DNA of 64,000 nt, taken from Streptomyces actinomycinicus (GTDB lineage Bacteria > Actinomycetota > Actinomycetes > Streptomycetales > Streptomycetaceae). A program made the translations under genes and the position numbers. This document shows, in pieces, positions 51,826 through 63,281 of the stretch; position 1 is the stretch's first letter; every line of letters starts with the position of its first letter. Where the stretch lies: contig NZ_JAERRK010000015.1 in assembly GCF_016741775.1 (NCBI RefSeq), positions 124,001-188,000 of the forward strand, in the 5' to 3' direction. The notes beneath the pieces were generated by a model, which saw nothing but the letters and a program-made list of their open reading frames with translations, was not told where the DNA came from and ran no database searches.

Positions 51826-52932
51826 ATGTCAGAGGTGTACGCGAACCGCCGATCCCGGCTGAGGGACCACGTCAACGCGGCGGGTACCGCGGCAGCGCTC
51901 GTCACCCGCCCCGCCAATGTGCGCTACCTCGCCGCCGCAGCCCCGCAGGGCTCCGTCCTGCTCCTCGGCAAGAGCGAAGACATGCTCGTCTGTGCCGGCC
52001 CGCTCGAGGACCGTCCCTACGACGGCCGGCCGGACGAGAACCTGCGCCTGCACGTCCTCCCGGCGCCCGGCGGCGACCCGGCGGTCGCCGCGGCCGGCCT
52101 CGCCGCGGCCCAGGGCGCCGATTCCCTGGCCGTGGAGGAACACCACCTCACGGTGGCCCGGCACCGGGCGCTGACCTCGGTCGTCCCGCGGCTCCGCCTC
52201 ACCGACCTCGGTGGCGCCGTGGAACAGCTCCGGGTGGTCAAGGACGAGGAGGAGATCTCCTGCCTGCGCATCGGTGCCGAGATCGCCGACCAGGCACTCG
52301 GCGAGCTGCTGGAGTCCATCCTGGTCGGCCGCACCGAGCGGCACCTCGCGCTGGAACTGGAGCGGCGCCTGGTCGACCACGGCGCCGACGGAGCGGCCTT
52401 CCCCACCTCCGTGGCCACCGGCCCGCACGCCGGCCGGCGCGGTCACCGCCCCACCGACCGGCGCGTGGAGGAGGGCGACTTCCTCTCCGTGTGCCTCGGC
52501 GCCACCTACCGCGGGTACCGCTGCGAGATCGGCCGTACCTTCGTCATCGGCACCTCACCCGCCGACTGGCAGATCCAGCTGTACGACCTGGTCTTCGCGG
52601 CCCAGCGCGCCGGACGTGAGTCCCTGGCACCCGGTGCCGCCTACCGCGACGTGGACCGCGCGGCCCGCCAGGTGCTGGACGCCGCGGGCTATGCGGAAGC
52701 GCTGCCACCGCTCACCGGACACGGCGTCGGACTCGAAATCGACGAGGACCCGCAGTTGGCGCCCGCGGCCATGGGTAAACTGGACGCTTGCGTGCCGGTC
52801 ACCGTCGAACCGGGGGTTCACCTCCCGGGCCGGGGCGGTGTCCGGATCGATGACACGCTCGTCGTGCGCCCCGAGGCGGACGGCGGACCCGAGCTACTCA
52901 CCATCACGACCAAGGAGCTGCTCGCGCTGTAG
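51826..52932 (+). CDS. M24-family (Xaa-Pro peptidase-like) protein with altered metal site
   Basis: 368 residues. An N-terminal creatinase-like domain (VRYLAAAAP ... LAVEEHHLT) is followed by the pita-bread domain: EEISCLRIGAEIADQAL, FPTSVATGPHAGRRGH, FLSVCLGATYRGYRCEIGRT, TGHGVGLEIDEDP, VTVEPGVHLPGRGGVRIDDT. In active M24 enzymes the five metal ligands are D, D, H, E, E; here they read C (SVCLG), E (RCEIGRT), H, E, D. The substitutions suggest changed or lost peptidase activity. The position before efp matches pepQ of actinobacteria. Leaderless start is likely. Confidence 0.82.
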   Translation: MSEVYANRRSRLRDHVNAAGTAAALVTRPANVRYLAAAAPQGSVLLLGKSEDMLVCAGPLEDRPYDGRPDENLRLHVLPAPGGDPAVAAAGLAAAQGADSLAVEEHHLTVARHRALTSVVPRLRLTDLGGAVEQLRVVKDEEEISCLRIGAEIADQALGELLESILVGRTERHLALELERRLVDHGADGAAFPTSVATGPHAGRRGHRPTDRRVEEGDFLSVCLGATYRGYRCEIGRTFVIGTSPADWQIQLYDLVFAAQRAGRESLAPGAAYRDVDRAARQVLDAAGYAEALPPLTGHGVGLEIDEDPQLAPAAMGKLDACVPVTVEPGVHLPGRGGVRIDDTLVVRPEADGGPELLTITTKELLAL

Positions 52933-52976
52933 CGCGTGACCCAGGGTCGTACGTCAGTCCAGGAGATTCCGCAACC

Positions 52977-53543
52977 GTGGCTTCCACGAACGACCTCAAG
53001 AACGGCATGGTGCTCAAGCTCGAAGGCGGCCAGCTCTGGTCCGTCGTCGAGTTCCAGCACGTCAAGCCCGGCAAGGGCCCGGCCTTCGTGCGCACCAAGC
53101 TCAAGAACGTGCTCTCCGGCAAGGTGGTCGACAAGACCTTCAACGCCGGCGTCAAGGTCGAGACGGCCACTGTCGACAAGCGCGACATGCAGTTCTCGTA
53201 CATGGACGGCGAGTACTTCGTCTTCATGGACATGGAGACCTACGACCAGCTGCACATCGACCGCAAGGCCGTCGGTGACGCCGCCAACTTCCTCATCGAG
53301 GGCTTCACGGCCACCGTCGCGCAGCACGAGGGCGAGGTTCTCTTCGTCGACCTGCCCGCCGCCGTCGAGCTGACCATCGCCGAGACCGAGCCGGGCGTCC
53401 AGGGCGACCGCTCCACCGGTGGCACCAAGCCCGCCACCCTGGAGACCGGCCACCAGATCCAGGTCCCGCTCTTCATCACCACCGGCGAGAAGATCAAGGT
53501 CGACACCCGTACCAGCGACTACCTCGGCCGGGTGAACAGCTAA
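52977..53543 (+). CDS. efp: Elongation factor P
   Basis: 188 residues, three beta-barrel domains. The loop carrying the tip lysine is KPGKGPAFVRTKLKN near residue 32, and the C-terminal signature is TRTSDYLGRV. EF-P relieves ribosome stalling on polyproline, which suits a genome with many Pro-rich proteins such as the one upstream. GTG 52977 follows AGGAG by 11 bp. nusB starts 2 bp after its stop, so they form one unit. Confidence 0.95.
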   Translation: MASTNDLKNGMVLKLEGGQLWSVVEFQHVKPGKGPAFVRTKLKNVLSGKVVDKTFNAGVKVETATVDKRDMQFSYMDGEYFVFMDMETYDQLHIDRKAVGDAANFLIEGFTATVAQHEGEVLFVDLPAAVELTIAETEPGVQGDRSTGGTKPATLETGHQIQVPLFITTGEKIKVDTRTSDYLGRVNS

Positions 53544-53545
53544 CC

Positions 53546-53974
53546 GTGGCTGCCCGCAACACGGCCCGCAAGCGCGCCTTCCAGATCCTCTTCGAGGGCG
53601 ACCAGCGCGGCGCCGACGTCCTGACGGTCCTCGCGGACTGGATCCGGCTCTCCCGGTCCGACACCCGGCAGCCCCCGGTCAGCGAGTACACGATGCAGCT
53701 GGTCGAGGGGTACGCGCAGCACGCGACGCGCATCGACGAGCTGATCTCCCAGTACGCGGTGGGGTGGACGCTCGACCGGATGCCGGTCGTCGACCGCAAC
53801 ATCCTCCGGCTGGGGGCGTACGAGCTGATCTGGGTCGACGAGACCCCGGACGCCGTCGTCCTGGACGAGATGGTGCAGCTGGCGAAGGAGTTCTCGACCG
53901 ACGAGTCGCCCTCGTTCGTCAACGGGCTGCTGGGCCGGCTGAAGGAACTCAAGCCGACGCTGCGGCGGGGCTGA
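53546..53974 (+). CDS. nusB: Transcription antitermination factor NusB
   Basis: 142 residues, all-helical. ARNTARKRAFQILFEGDQRG opens it, and RMPVVDRNILRLGAYEL and SPSFVNGLLGRLK are family blocks. NusB binds boxA RNA with S10 in rRNA transcription. GTG 53546 is 2 bp after efp. Followed by a repeat-filled gap and convergent bldD. Confidence 0.95.
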   Translation: MAARNTARKRAFQILFEGDQRGADVLTVLADWIRLSRSDTRQPPVSEYTMQLVEGYAQHATRIDELISQYAVGWTLDRMPVVDRNILRLGAYELIWVDETPDAVVLDEMVQLAKEFSTDESPSFVNGLLGRLKELKPTLRRG

Positions 53975-53988
53975 ACCGCCCGGAGAAG

Positions 53989-54063
53989 AGGGGCGCCGTG
54001 GAACTGCGGCAGTACGGCGGCTGCGGGCCGTCCGTGGCTGCTCGCGCAGTTCCCCGCGCCCCT
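53989..54063. repeat. REP-like imperfect inverted repeat
   Basis: AGGGGCGCCGTGGAACTGCG (53989-54008) mirrors CGCAGTTCCCCGCGCCCCT (54045-54063). The right arm (GCGCAGTTCCCCGCGCCCCT) is a word I recall as widely dispersed between genes in Streptomyces genomes, so this is probably one member of that family. Confidence 0.65.
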
Positions 54064-54093
54064 TTGGCGTTGACGCCGACTGGTGCCCCTGAG

Positions 54094-54300
54094 TGGCGCC
54101 CCTTCGCGTTCTGCGTCGCCGGTGCCCGCAAGCGGCGCCCCTTCGCGTTCTGCGTCGCCGGTGCCCGCAAGCGGCGCCCCTTCGGTGTTCTCCGTTGACC
54201 GTGCCGGGAAGCGGTGCCCCCAGGGGCCTGTGCGCCTTCCTGAGGCGGGAAGCGGTGCCCCTCGGGCTCGTATGCCTTCGTGACCGGGAAGCGGTGCCCC
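54094..54300. repeat. About 39-bp tandem repeat, six copies
   Basis: GCGGCGCCCC/GCGGTGCCCC cores recur at 54094, 54133, 54172, 54212, 54253 and 54292, spaced 39-41 bp. The first units are almost identical (CTTCGCGTTCTGCGTCGCC) and the later ones diverge. It fills the convergent gap (53975-54428) between nusB and bldD; no gene is supported there. Confidence 0.85.
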
Positions 54301-54355
54301 TTCGGGCTTGTGGGCCTTCCTTGGGCGGGTCCGGGTGCGCAGGCGTCGTGCAAAA

Positions 54356-54399
54356 CCGCCGGGGTGGCCGGAACCGTAGAGTTCCGGCCACCCCGGCGG
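54356..54399. terminator. 19-bp stem terminator between nusB and bldD
   Basis: CCGCCGGGGTGGCCGGAAC (54356-54374) and its exact complement (54381-54399) around CGTAGA. It lies 30 bp beyond the bldD stop and can stop both directions. Confidence 0.85.
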
Positions 54400-54428
54400 C
54401 ACGTTTCTGCTGAGCTTGCCCGGGGAGG

Positions 54429-54932
54429 TTACGCGTCTTCGTGCGTGGCCACCGCGCGACGCGCGTCCGCGTCCAGGACGCCCCAGCTGATCAGCTGCTC
54501 GGTGAGGACCGAGGGGGACTGGTCGTAGATGACGGCGAGTGTGCGCAGGTCGTCCTGGCGGATCGACAGCACCTTGCCGTTGTAGTCACCGCGCTGGGAC
54601 TGGATCGTCGCGGCGTACCGCTGCAGGGGGCCCGCCTTCTCGGCGGGCACCGTGGCGAGCCGCTCCAGGTCCAGGACCAGCTTCGGCGGCGGCTCGGCGG
54701 CGCCGCCCGGCGTGGTGCCCGGCAGCAGCTCCTGCACGGGGACGCCATAGAAATCGGCCAGCTCGGCAAGGCGCTGCACGGTCACGGCACGGTCGCCGCG
54801 CTCGTACGAGCCCACCACCACGGCCTTCCAGCGACCCTGGGACTTCTCCTCGACACCGTGGAGGGAAAGGCCCTGCTGGGTGCGGATGGCCCGGAGCTTG
54901 GCCCCGAGCTGTTTGGCGTATTCGCTGGACAT
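54429..54932 (-). CDS. bldD: BldD, c-di-GMP-responsive developmental master regulator
   Basis: 167 residues. The N-terminal Xre-type helix-turn-helix (about 5-70: LGAKLRAIRTQQGLSLHGVEE, VGSYERGDRAVTVQRLAELA) binds DNA. The C-terminal domain carries the c-di-GMP signature RGD-x8-RQDD at R114, D116, R125 and D128, the same spacing as in characterised BldD. Tetrameric c-di-GMP holds two BldD copies together and represses sporulation genes, among them ssgB and bldD itself. ATG 54932; divergent from pyrR with a 251-bp gap holding a palindrome. Confidence 0.96.
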   Translation of the reverse strand: MSSEYAKQLGAKLRAIRTQQGLSLHGVEEKSQGRWKAVVVGSYERGDRAVTVQRLAELADFYGVPVQELLPGTTPGGAAEPPPKLVLDLERLATVPAEKAGPLQRYAATIQSQRGDYNGKVLSIRQDDLRTLAVIYDQSPSVLTEQLISWGVLDADARRAVATHEDA

Positions 54933-54987
54933 ATAGCTCCCCGGACACTGTGTCGACGCGGCCGGCTGTCTTCCCGCCGCGCGGCTG

Positions 54988-55007
54988 GTAACTCACTGTG
55001 AGGTTAC
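54988..55007 (-). promoter_or_regulatory. Candidate BldD autoregulatory operator
   Basis: GTAACTCACTGTGAGGTTAC, 20 bp, an imperfect palindrome with core TCACTGTGA (TCAC/GTGA half-sites as known for BldD), lies 56 bp upstream of the bldD ATG. Autoregulation of bldD is established in S. coelicolor. Confidence 0.55.
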
Positions 55008-55138
55008 GCAGCGTGACTCTCATGCGTCAAGCCGAATGGTCCACACCGACTCTTCCGTGGTAGTGGTGGCCTGTTACGCCGAGGGGGTGATCGGGACCGC
55101 CCGATGACCTGCTACGGTGGATGGCGCAATTCCGACGT

Positions 55139-55173
55139 CCTTTAAGATCCGTCCCGTGAGGCGGAGAAGGGGG
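55139..55173 (+). promoter_or_regulatory. PyrR-binding-loop-like RNA element over the pyrR ribosome site
   Basis: The leader carries ATCCGTCCCGTGAGGCGGA (from 55147), matching the CC-N-G-N-GAGGC loop that PyrR binds, with CCG/CGG closing pairs and an AAGGGGG ribosome site just behind. In actinobacteria PyrR acts on translation, so UMP-loaded PyrR would hide this ribosome site. TACGGT (55113-55118) may be the -10 of the operon promoter. Confidence 0.6.
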
Positions 55174-55183
55174 TCCGTTTCGT

Positions 55184-55753
55184 ATGGACAAGCACGCGAA
55201 CCTGCATGCGTCCGATGCCCGGCCCGTACTCGAGGGTCCTGACATCGCGCGGGTGCTCACCCGTATCGCCCACGAGATCGTCGAACGCGCCAAGGGCGCC
55301 GACGACGTGGTGCTCCTCGGCATTCCGACCCGGGGCGTCTTCCTCGCCCAGCGGCTCGCCGTCAAGCTGCAGCAGGTCACCGACCGCAAGGTCCCGGTCG
55401 GCTCGCTCGACATCACCATGTACCGCGACGACCTGCGCCTGCACCCTCCGCGCGCGCTGGCCCGCACCGAGATCCCGGGTGACGGTGTCGACGGCAAGCT
55501 GGTCGTCCTCGTCGACGACGTGCTCTTCTCCGGCCGCACCATCCGCGCCGCCCTCGACGCCCTGAACGACATCGGGCGCCCGCGCGCGGTGCAGCTCGCC
55601 GTCCTGGTCGACCGCGGCCACCGCGAACTGCCCATCCGCGCCGACTACGTCGGCAAGAACCTCCCCACGTCGCTGCGGGAGACGGTCAAGGTCCAGCTCA
55701 CCGAGGAAGACGGTCGCGACACCGTGCTGCTCGGTGTGAAGGCCGGCCAGTAG
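55184..55753 (+). CDS. pyrR: Pyrimidine operon regulator / uracil phosphoribosyltransferase PyrR
   Basis: 189 residues. The PRPP motif is LVVLVDDVLFSGRTIRAAL, with GIPTRGVFLA and SLDITMYRDDL typical of PyrR. PyrR binds pyr messenger RNA in response to UMP/UTP and has weak UPRT activity. It starts the pyr operon, and the element just upstream is its likely target, giving feedback. ATG 55184 follows GAGAAGGGGG. pyrB starts 90 bp later. Confidence 0.95.
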   Translation: MDKHANLHASDARPVLEGPDIARVLTRIAHEIVERAKGADDVVLLGIPTRGVFLAQRLAVKLQQVTDRKVPVGSLDITMYRDDLRLHPPRALARTEIPGDGVDGKLVVLVDDVLFSGRTIRAALDALNDIGRPRAVQLAVLVDRGHRELPIRADYVGKNLPTSLRETVKVQLTEEDGRDTVLLGVKAGQ

Positions 55754-55843
55754 CACATCAGGCACCGGGCCGCTGCGGCGTGCCCACCCATGCACTGATC
55801 TGCCCGAATCCTCCCGAATGAACTGCCTTACGGAGCCTGACAG

Positions 55844-56824
55844 ATGCAGCGTCATCTCATCTCGGCCGCCGACCTCACCCGCGACGACGCCGTCCTGATC
55901 CTCGACACCGCCGAGGAGATGGCCCGGGTCGCCGACCGGCCGATCAAAAAGCTGCCGACCCTGCGCGGCCGGACGATCGTCAACCTCTTCTTCGAGGACT
56001 CCACGCGCACGCGCATCTCCTTCGAAGCCGCCGAGAAGCGCCTGTCCGCCGACGTCATCAACTTCTCCGCCAAGGGCTCGTCGGTGTCCAAGGGCGAGTC
56101 CCTGAAGGACACCGCCCAGACGCTGGAGGCCATGGGCGTCGACGCCGTGGTCATCCGGCACGGCGCCTCCGGAGCCCCGTACCGCCTGGCCAACTCCGGC
56201 TGGATCGACGCCGCCGTCGTCAACGCCGGCGACGGCACCCACCAGCACCCCACCCAGGCCCTGCTGGACGCCTTCACGATGCGCCGCCGGCTCGTCGGCC
56301 GGGACGCCGGGCTCGGCCAGGACCTGTCCGGCAGGCGGATCACCATCGTCGGCGACGTCCTGCACAGCCGGGTCGCCCGCTCCAACGTCGACCTGCTCCA
56401 CACCCTCGGCGCCGAGGTCACCCTGGTCGCCCCGCCCACCCTGCTGCCGGTCGGCATCGAGTCCTGGCCCTGCTCGGTCTCCTACGACCTCGACAGCACC
56501 CTGCCCAAGTGCGACGCCGTGATGATGCTCCGCGTGCAGCGCGAGCGCATGAACGCCGCCTTCTTCCCGACCGAGCGCGAGTACTCGCGGCGCTACGGCC
56601 TCGACGGCGACCGCATGGCCAAGCTGCCCGAGCACGCCATCGTGATGCACCCCGGCCCGATGGTCCGCGGCATGGAGATCACCGCCGAGGTCGCCGACTC
56701 CGACCGCTGCACCGCCGTCGAGCAGGTCGCCAACGGCGTCTCCATCCGGATGGCCGTCCTGTACCTGTTGCTCGGCGGCAACGAACCCGCCCTCACCCAC
56801 GCCCGTACCACCGAGGAGAAGTAA
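55844..56824 (+). CDS. pyrB: Aspartate carbamoyltransferase catalytic chain
   Basis: 326 residues. The carbamoyl phosphate site is STRTR (53-57), with later HPTQALLDAFT and HPGPMVRGMEI. It joins aspartate and carbamoyl phosphate in pyrimidine synthesis. No pyrI regulatory chain is present; many actinobacterial ATCases work with PyrC. ATG 55844; pyrC begins 3 bp after the stop. Confidence 0.95.
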   Translation: MQRHLISAADLTRDDAVLILDTAEEMARVADRPIKKLPTLRGRTIVNLFFEDSTRTRISFEAAEKRLSADVINFSAKGSSVSKGESLKDTAQTLEAMGVDAVVIRHGASGAPYRLANSGWIDAAVVNAGDGTHQHPTQALLDAFTMRRRLVGRDAGLGQDLSGRRITIVGDVLHSRVARSNVDLLHTLGAEVTLVAPPTLLPVGIESWPCSVSYDLDSTLPKCDAVMMLRVQRERMNAAFFPTEREYSRRYGLDGDRMAKLPEHAIVMHPGPMVRGMEITAEVADSDRCTAVEQVANGVSIRMAVLYLLLGGNEPALTHARTTEEK

Positions 56825-56827
56825 GAC

Positions 56828-58114
56828 ATGAGCAAGATCCTGATCCGTGGTGCGAAGGTGCTCGGTGGTGAGCCGCAGGACGTGCTCATCGACGGCGAGA
56901 CCATCGCCGAGGTGGGCACGGGCCTCAGCGCGGAGGACGCCGAGATCGTCGAGGCCGGCGGCAAGGTGCTGCTGCCGGGCCTGGTCGACCTGCACACCCA
57001 CCTGCGCGAGCCGGGCCGCGAGGACTCCGAGACCGTCCTGACCGGCACCCGCGCGGCGGCGAGCGGCGGTTACACGGCCGTCTTCGCCATGGCCAACACC
57101 TTCCCGGTCGCCGACACCGCCGGCGTGGTCGAGCAGGTCTGGCGGCTCGGCAAGGAGCACGGCTACTGCGACGTGCAGCCCATCGGCGCCGTCACCGTCG
57201 GCCTGGAGGGCAGGAAGCTCGCCGAGCTGGGCGCCATGCACGAGTCCGCCGCCGGCGTCACCGTCTTCTCCGACGACGGCAAGTGCGTGGACGACGCCGT
57301 GATCATGCGCCGCGCGCTGGAGTACGTGAAGGCGTTCGGCGGTGTCGTCGCCCAGCACGCGCAGGAGCCGCGGCTGACCGAGGGCGCCCAGATGAACGAG
57401 GGCGTCGTCTCCGCCGAGCTGGGCCTGGGCGGCTGGCCGGCCGTCGCCGAGGAGTCGGTCATCGCCCGGGACGTGCTGCTCGCAGAGCACGTCGGCTCCC
57501 GCGTCCACATCTGCCACCTGTCGACCGCGGGCAGCGTCGAGATCGTCCGCTGGGCCAAGTCCCGCGGCATCCGGGTCACCGCCGAGGTCACCCCGCACCA
57601 CCTGCTCCTCACCGACGAGCTGGTGCGCACGTACAACCCCGTCTACAAGGTCAACCCGCCGCTGCGCACCGAGCGGGACGTGCGCGCCCTGCGCGAGGCG
57701 CTCGCCGACGGCACGATCGACATCGTCGCCACCGACCACGCCCCGCACCCGCACGAGGACAAGGACTGCGAGTGGGCCGCCGCCGCCATGGGCATGGTCG
57801 GGCTGGAGACCGCGTTGTCGGTGGTCCAGGAGACCATGGTCGACACGGGCCTGCTGGACTGGGCCGGCGTCGCCGACCGGATGTCCTTCAAGCCCGCGCA
57901 GATCGGACAGGCCACCGGGCACGGCCGTCCCGTCTCGGCTGGTGAGCCCGCCAACCTCACCCTCGTCGACACGGCATACCGTGGCCAGGTGGACCCCGCG
58001 GGCTTCGCCTCGCGCAGCCGCAACACCCCGTACCAGGGGCGTGAGCTGCCGGGCCGTGTGACGCACACGTGGCTGCGGGGCAAGGCCACGCTCGTCGACG
58101 GGAAGCTCACGTGA
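56828..58114 (+). CDS. pyrC: Dihydroorotase
   Basis: 428 residues, class I amidohydrolase. Metal histidines H56 and H58 sit in LVDLHTHLREPGRED; later blocks are HAQEP, ICHLSTAGSVE and ATDHAPHPHEDKDCEW. It closes the dihydroorotate ring. ATG 56828 is 3 bp past pyrB; its TGA overlaps the GTG of the next gene (GTGA). Confidence 0.94.
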   Translation: MSKILIRGAKVLGGEPQDVLIDGETIAEVGTGLSAEDAEIVEAGGKVLLPGLVDLHTHLREPGREDSETVLTGTRAAASGGYTAVFAMANTFPVADTAGVVEQVWRLGKEHGYCDVQPIGAVTVGLEGRKLAELGAMHESAAGVTVFSDDGKCVDDAVIMRRALEYVKAFGGVVAQHAQEPRLTEGAQMNEGVVSAELGLGGWPAVAEESVIARDVLLAEHVGSRVHICHLSTAGSVEIVRWAKSRGIRVTAEVTPHHLLLTDELVRTYNPVYKVNPPLRTERDVRALREALADGTIDIVATDHAPHPHEDKDCEWAAAAMGMVGLETALSVVQETMVDTGLLDWAGVADRMSFKPAQIGQATGHGRPVSAGEPANLTLVDTAYRGQVDPAGFASRSRNTPYQGRELPGRVTHTWLRGKATLVDGKLT

Positions 58115-58671
58115 CACCTGTAATCCTGCTGGCCGAGGCCCATGAGTCGGCCGAGGTCACCAACTGGCCCGGACGGATCGGCTGGCTCGTCGGACTCGCC
58201 CTCTTCATCGCGCTCGTCTACTGGCTGATGCGCGAGGGCTGGAAGTGGCGCGGCACCCTTCAGGGCGACCTGCCGGCGCTGCCCAGCGCGCCGGAGGAGA
58301 CCGGCCCGGCCAGACTGAGCATGAGCGGCCGCTACCACGGCTCCACCACCGCCGGGCAGTGGCTGGACCGCATCGTGGCCCACGGTCTCGGCACCCGCAG
58401 CCGGGCCCAGCTCACCCTGACCGACGAGGGCTTGGAGGTCGAGCGCCCCGGGGCGACCGACTTCTTCGTCCCCACCGCCGCACTGCGCGGCGCCCGCCTG
58501 GACAAGGGCATCGCCGGCAAGGTCCTCACCGAGGGCGGACTGCTGGTGGTGACCTGGGCCCACGGCGACAAACTGATCGACTCCGGCTTCCGCTCCGACC
58601 ACTCGGCCGAGCACAGCGCATGGGTCGACACCCTGAACCACATGATCGACGACACGGAAGGCGCACGATGA
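58111..58671 (+). CDS. PH-like membrane protein encoded inside the pyr operon
   Basis: 186 residues. One membrane helix (IGWLVGLALFIALVYWLMREGW) is followed by a linker and a strand-rich domain (ARLSMSGRYHGST, RAQLTLTDEGLEVERPG, FFVPTAALRGARLDKG, LLVVTWAHGDKLIDSGFR) that looks like a bacterial PH fold. Mycobacterial pyr operons hold a similar gene between pyrC and carA (Rv1382). GTG 58111 and the 3' overlap with carA (ATGA) show strict coupling, yet no link to pyrimidine chemistry is visible. Confidence 0.8.
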   Translation: MTPVILLAEAHESAEVTNWPGRIGWLVGLALFIALVYWLMREGWKWRGTLQGDLPALPSAPEETGPARLSMSGRYHGSTTAGQWLDRIVAHGLGTRSRAQLTLTDEGLEVERPGATDFFVPTAALRGARLDKGIAGKVLTEGGLLVVTWAHGDKLIDSGFRSDHSAEHSAWVDTLNHMIDDTEGAR

Positions 58672-59802
58672 CGACCTCCACCAGGGGAGCTGCCAAGGTT
58701 CCCGCCGTACTCGTCCTGGAGGACGGCCGCACCTTCCGCGGCCGCGCCTACGGGGCCGTGGGGGAGACCTTCGGCGAGGCCGTGTTCTCCACCGGCATGA
58801 CCGGCTACCAGGAGACCCTCACCGACCCGTCGTACGACCGCCAGATCGTCGTCGCGACCGCCCCGCAGATCGGCAACACCGGCTGGAACGACGAGGACGA
58901 CGAGTCGAGCCGCATCTGGGTCTCCGGCTACGTCGTCCGCGACCCCGCGCGGGTGCCGTCGAACTGGCGGGCCAAGCGCTCCCTGGACGACGAGCTGGAG
59001 CGGCAGGGCGTGGTCGGCATCTCCGGCATCGACACCCGCGCCCTCACCCGCCACCTGCGCGAGCGCGGCTCGATGCGCGCCGGAATCTTCTCCGGCGAGG
59101 CGATCGCCGCGGAGTCCGAGCTGCTGGAACGCGTACAGGCCCAGCCGCACATGAAGGGCGCGAGCCTCTACGAGGAGGTCGCGACCAAGGAGGCGTACGT
59201 CGTCCCGGCCGTCGGCGAGAAGCGCTTCACGGTCGCCGCCGTCGACCTCGGCATCAAGGGCATGACCCCGCACCGCATGGCCGAGCGCGGCATCGAGGTG
59301 CACGTCCTGCCCGCCACAGCCACGGCCGACGACATCTACGCCGTCGACCCGGACGGCGTGTTCTTCTCCAACGGCCCCGGCGACCCGGCCACCGCCGACG
59401 GCCCGGTCGCACTGATGACCGCCGTCCTGGAACGCAGGACGCCGCTGTTCGGCATCTGCTTCGGCAACCAGATCCTCGGCCGCGCCCTCGGCTTCGGCAC
59501 CTACAAGCTGAAGTACGGCCACCGCGGCATCAACCAGCCGGTCCAGGACCGTACGACCGGCAAGGTCGAGGTCACCGCGCACAACCACGGCTTCGCCGTG
59601 GACGCGCCCCTCGACAAGGTCAGCGAGACCAAGTTCGGCCGCGCCGAGGTCTCGCACGTCTGCCTGAACGACGACGTCGTGGAGGGGCTGCAGCTGCTCG
59701 ACCAGCCCGCCTTCTCCGTCCAGTACCACCCGGAAGCGGCAGCCGGCCCGCACGACGCCGCCTACCTGTTCGACCGCTTCGTTTCCCTGATGGAGGGCCA
59801 GC

Positions 59803-59810
<8 letters not shown>
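58668..59810 (+). CDS. carA: Carbamoyl-phosphate synthase small chain
   Basis: 380 residues. The glutaminase domain has the nucleophile C in FGICFGNQILG, and the H/E of the triad in SVQYHPEAAAG. The N-terminal domain starts VLEDGRTFRGRAYG. It feeds ammonia to CarB for both arginine and pyrimidine routes. ATG 58668 overlaps the previous stop, and its end overlaps carB by 8 bp. Confidence 0.96.
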
Positions 59811-63111
<3,301 letters not shown>

Positions 63112-63194
63112 GGCTTCGCCGGAAAGCCGTACGCAAAGCTGCGGGCCGCATGTGGCCGGTCGCGCCACGCGGCGGAGCCGCATGTCATGCCGCC

Positions 63195-63216
63195 CCGCGC
63201 CCCTTCGGGGGCGCGG
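63195..63216 (+). terminator. Hairpin between carB and pyrD
   Basis: CCGCGCCCC and GGGGCGCGG pair around a stable TTCG loop, 83 bp past carB. It could lower transcription into pyrD, which otherwise continues the operon; no U-tract follows. Confidence 0.5.
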
Positions 63217-63281
63217 GTTCCCAGCCGCCTATGAGGGGGGACTCCGGAAACGGTGTCCCCCCTCCGTGTGAGGACACCTGC

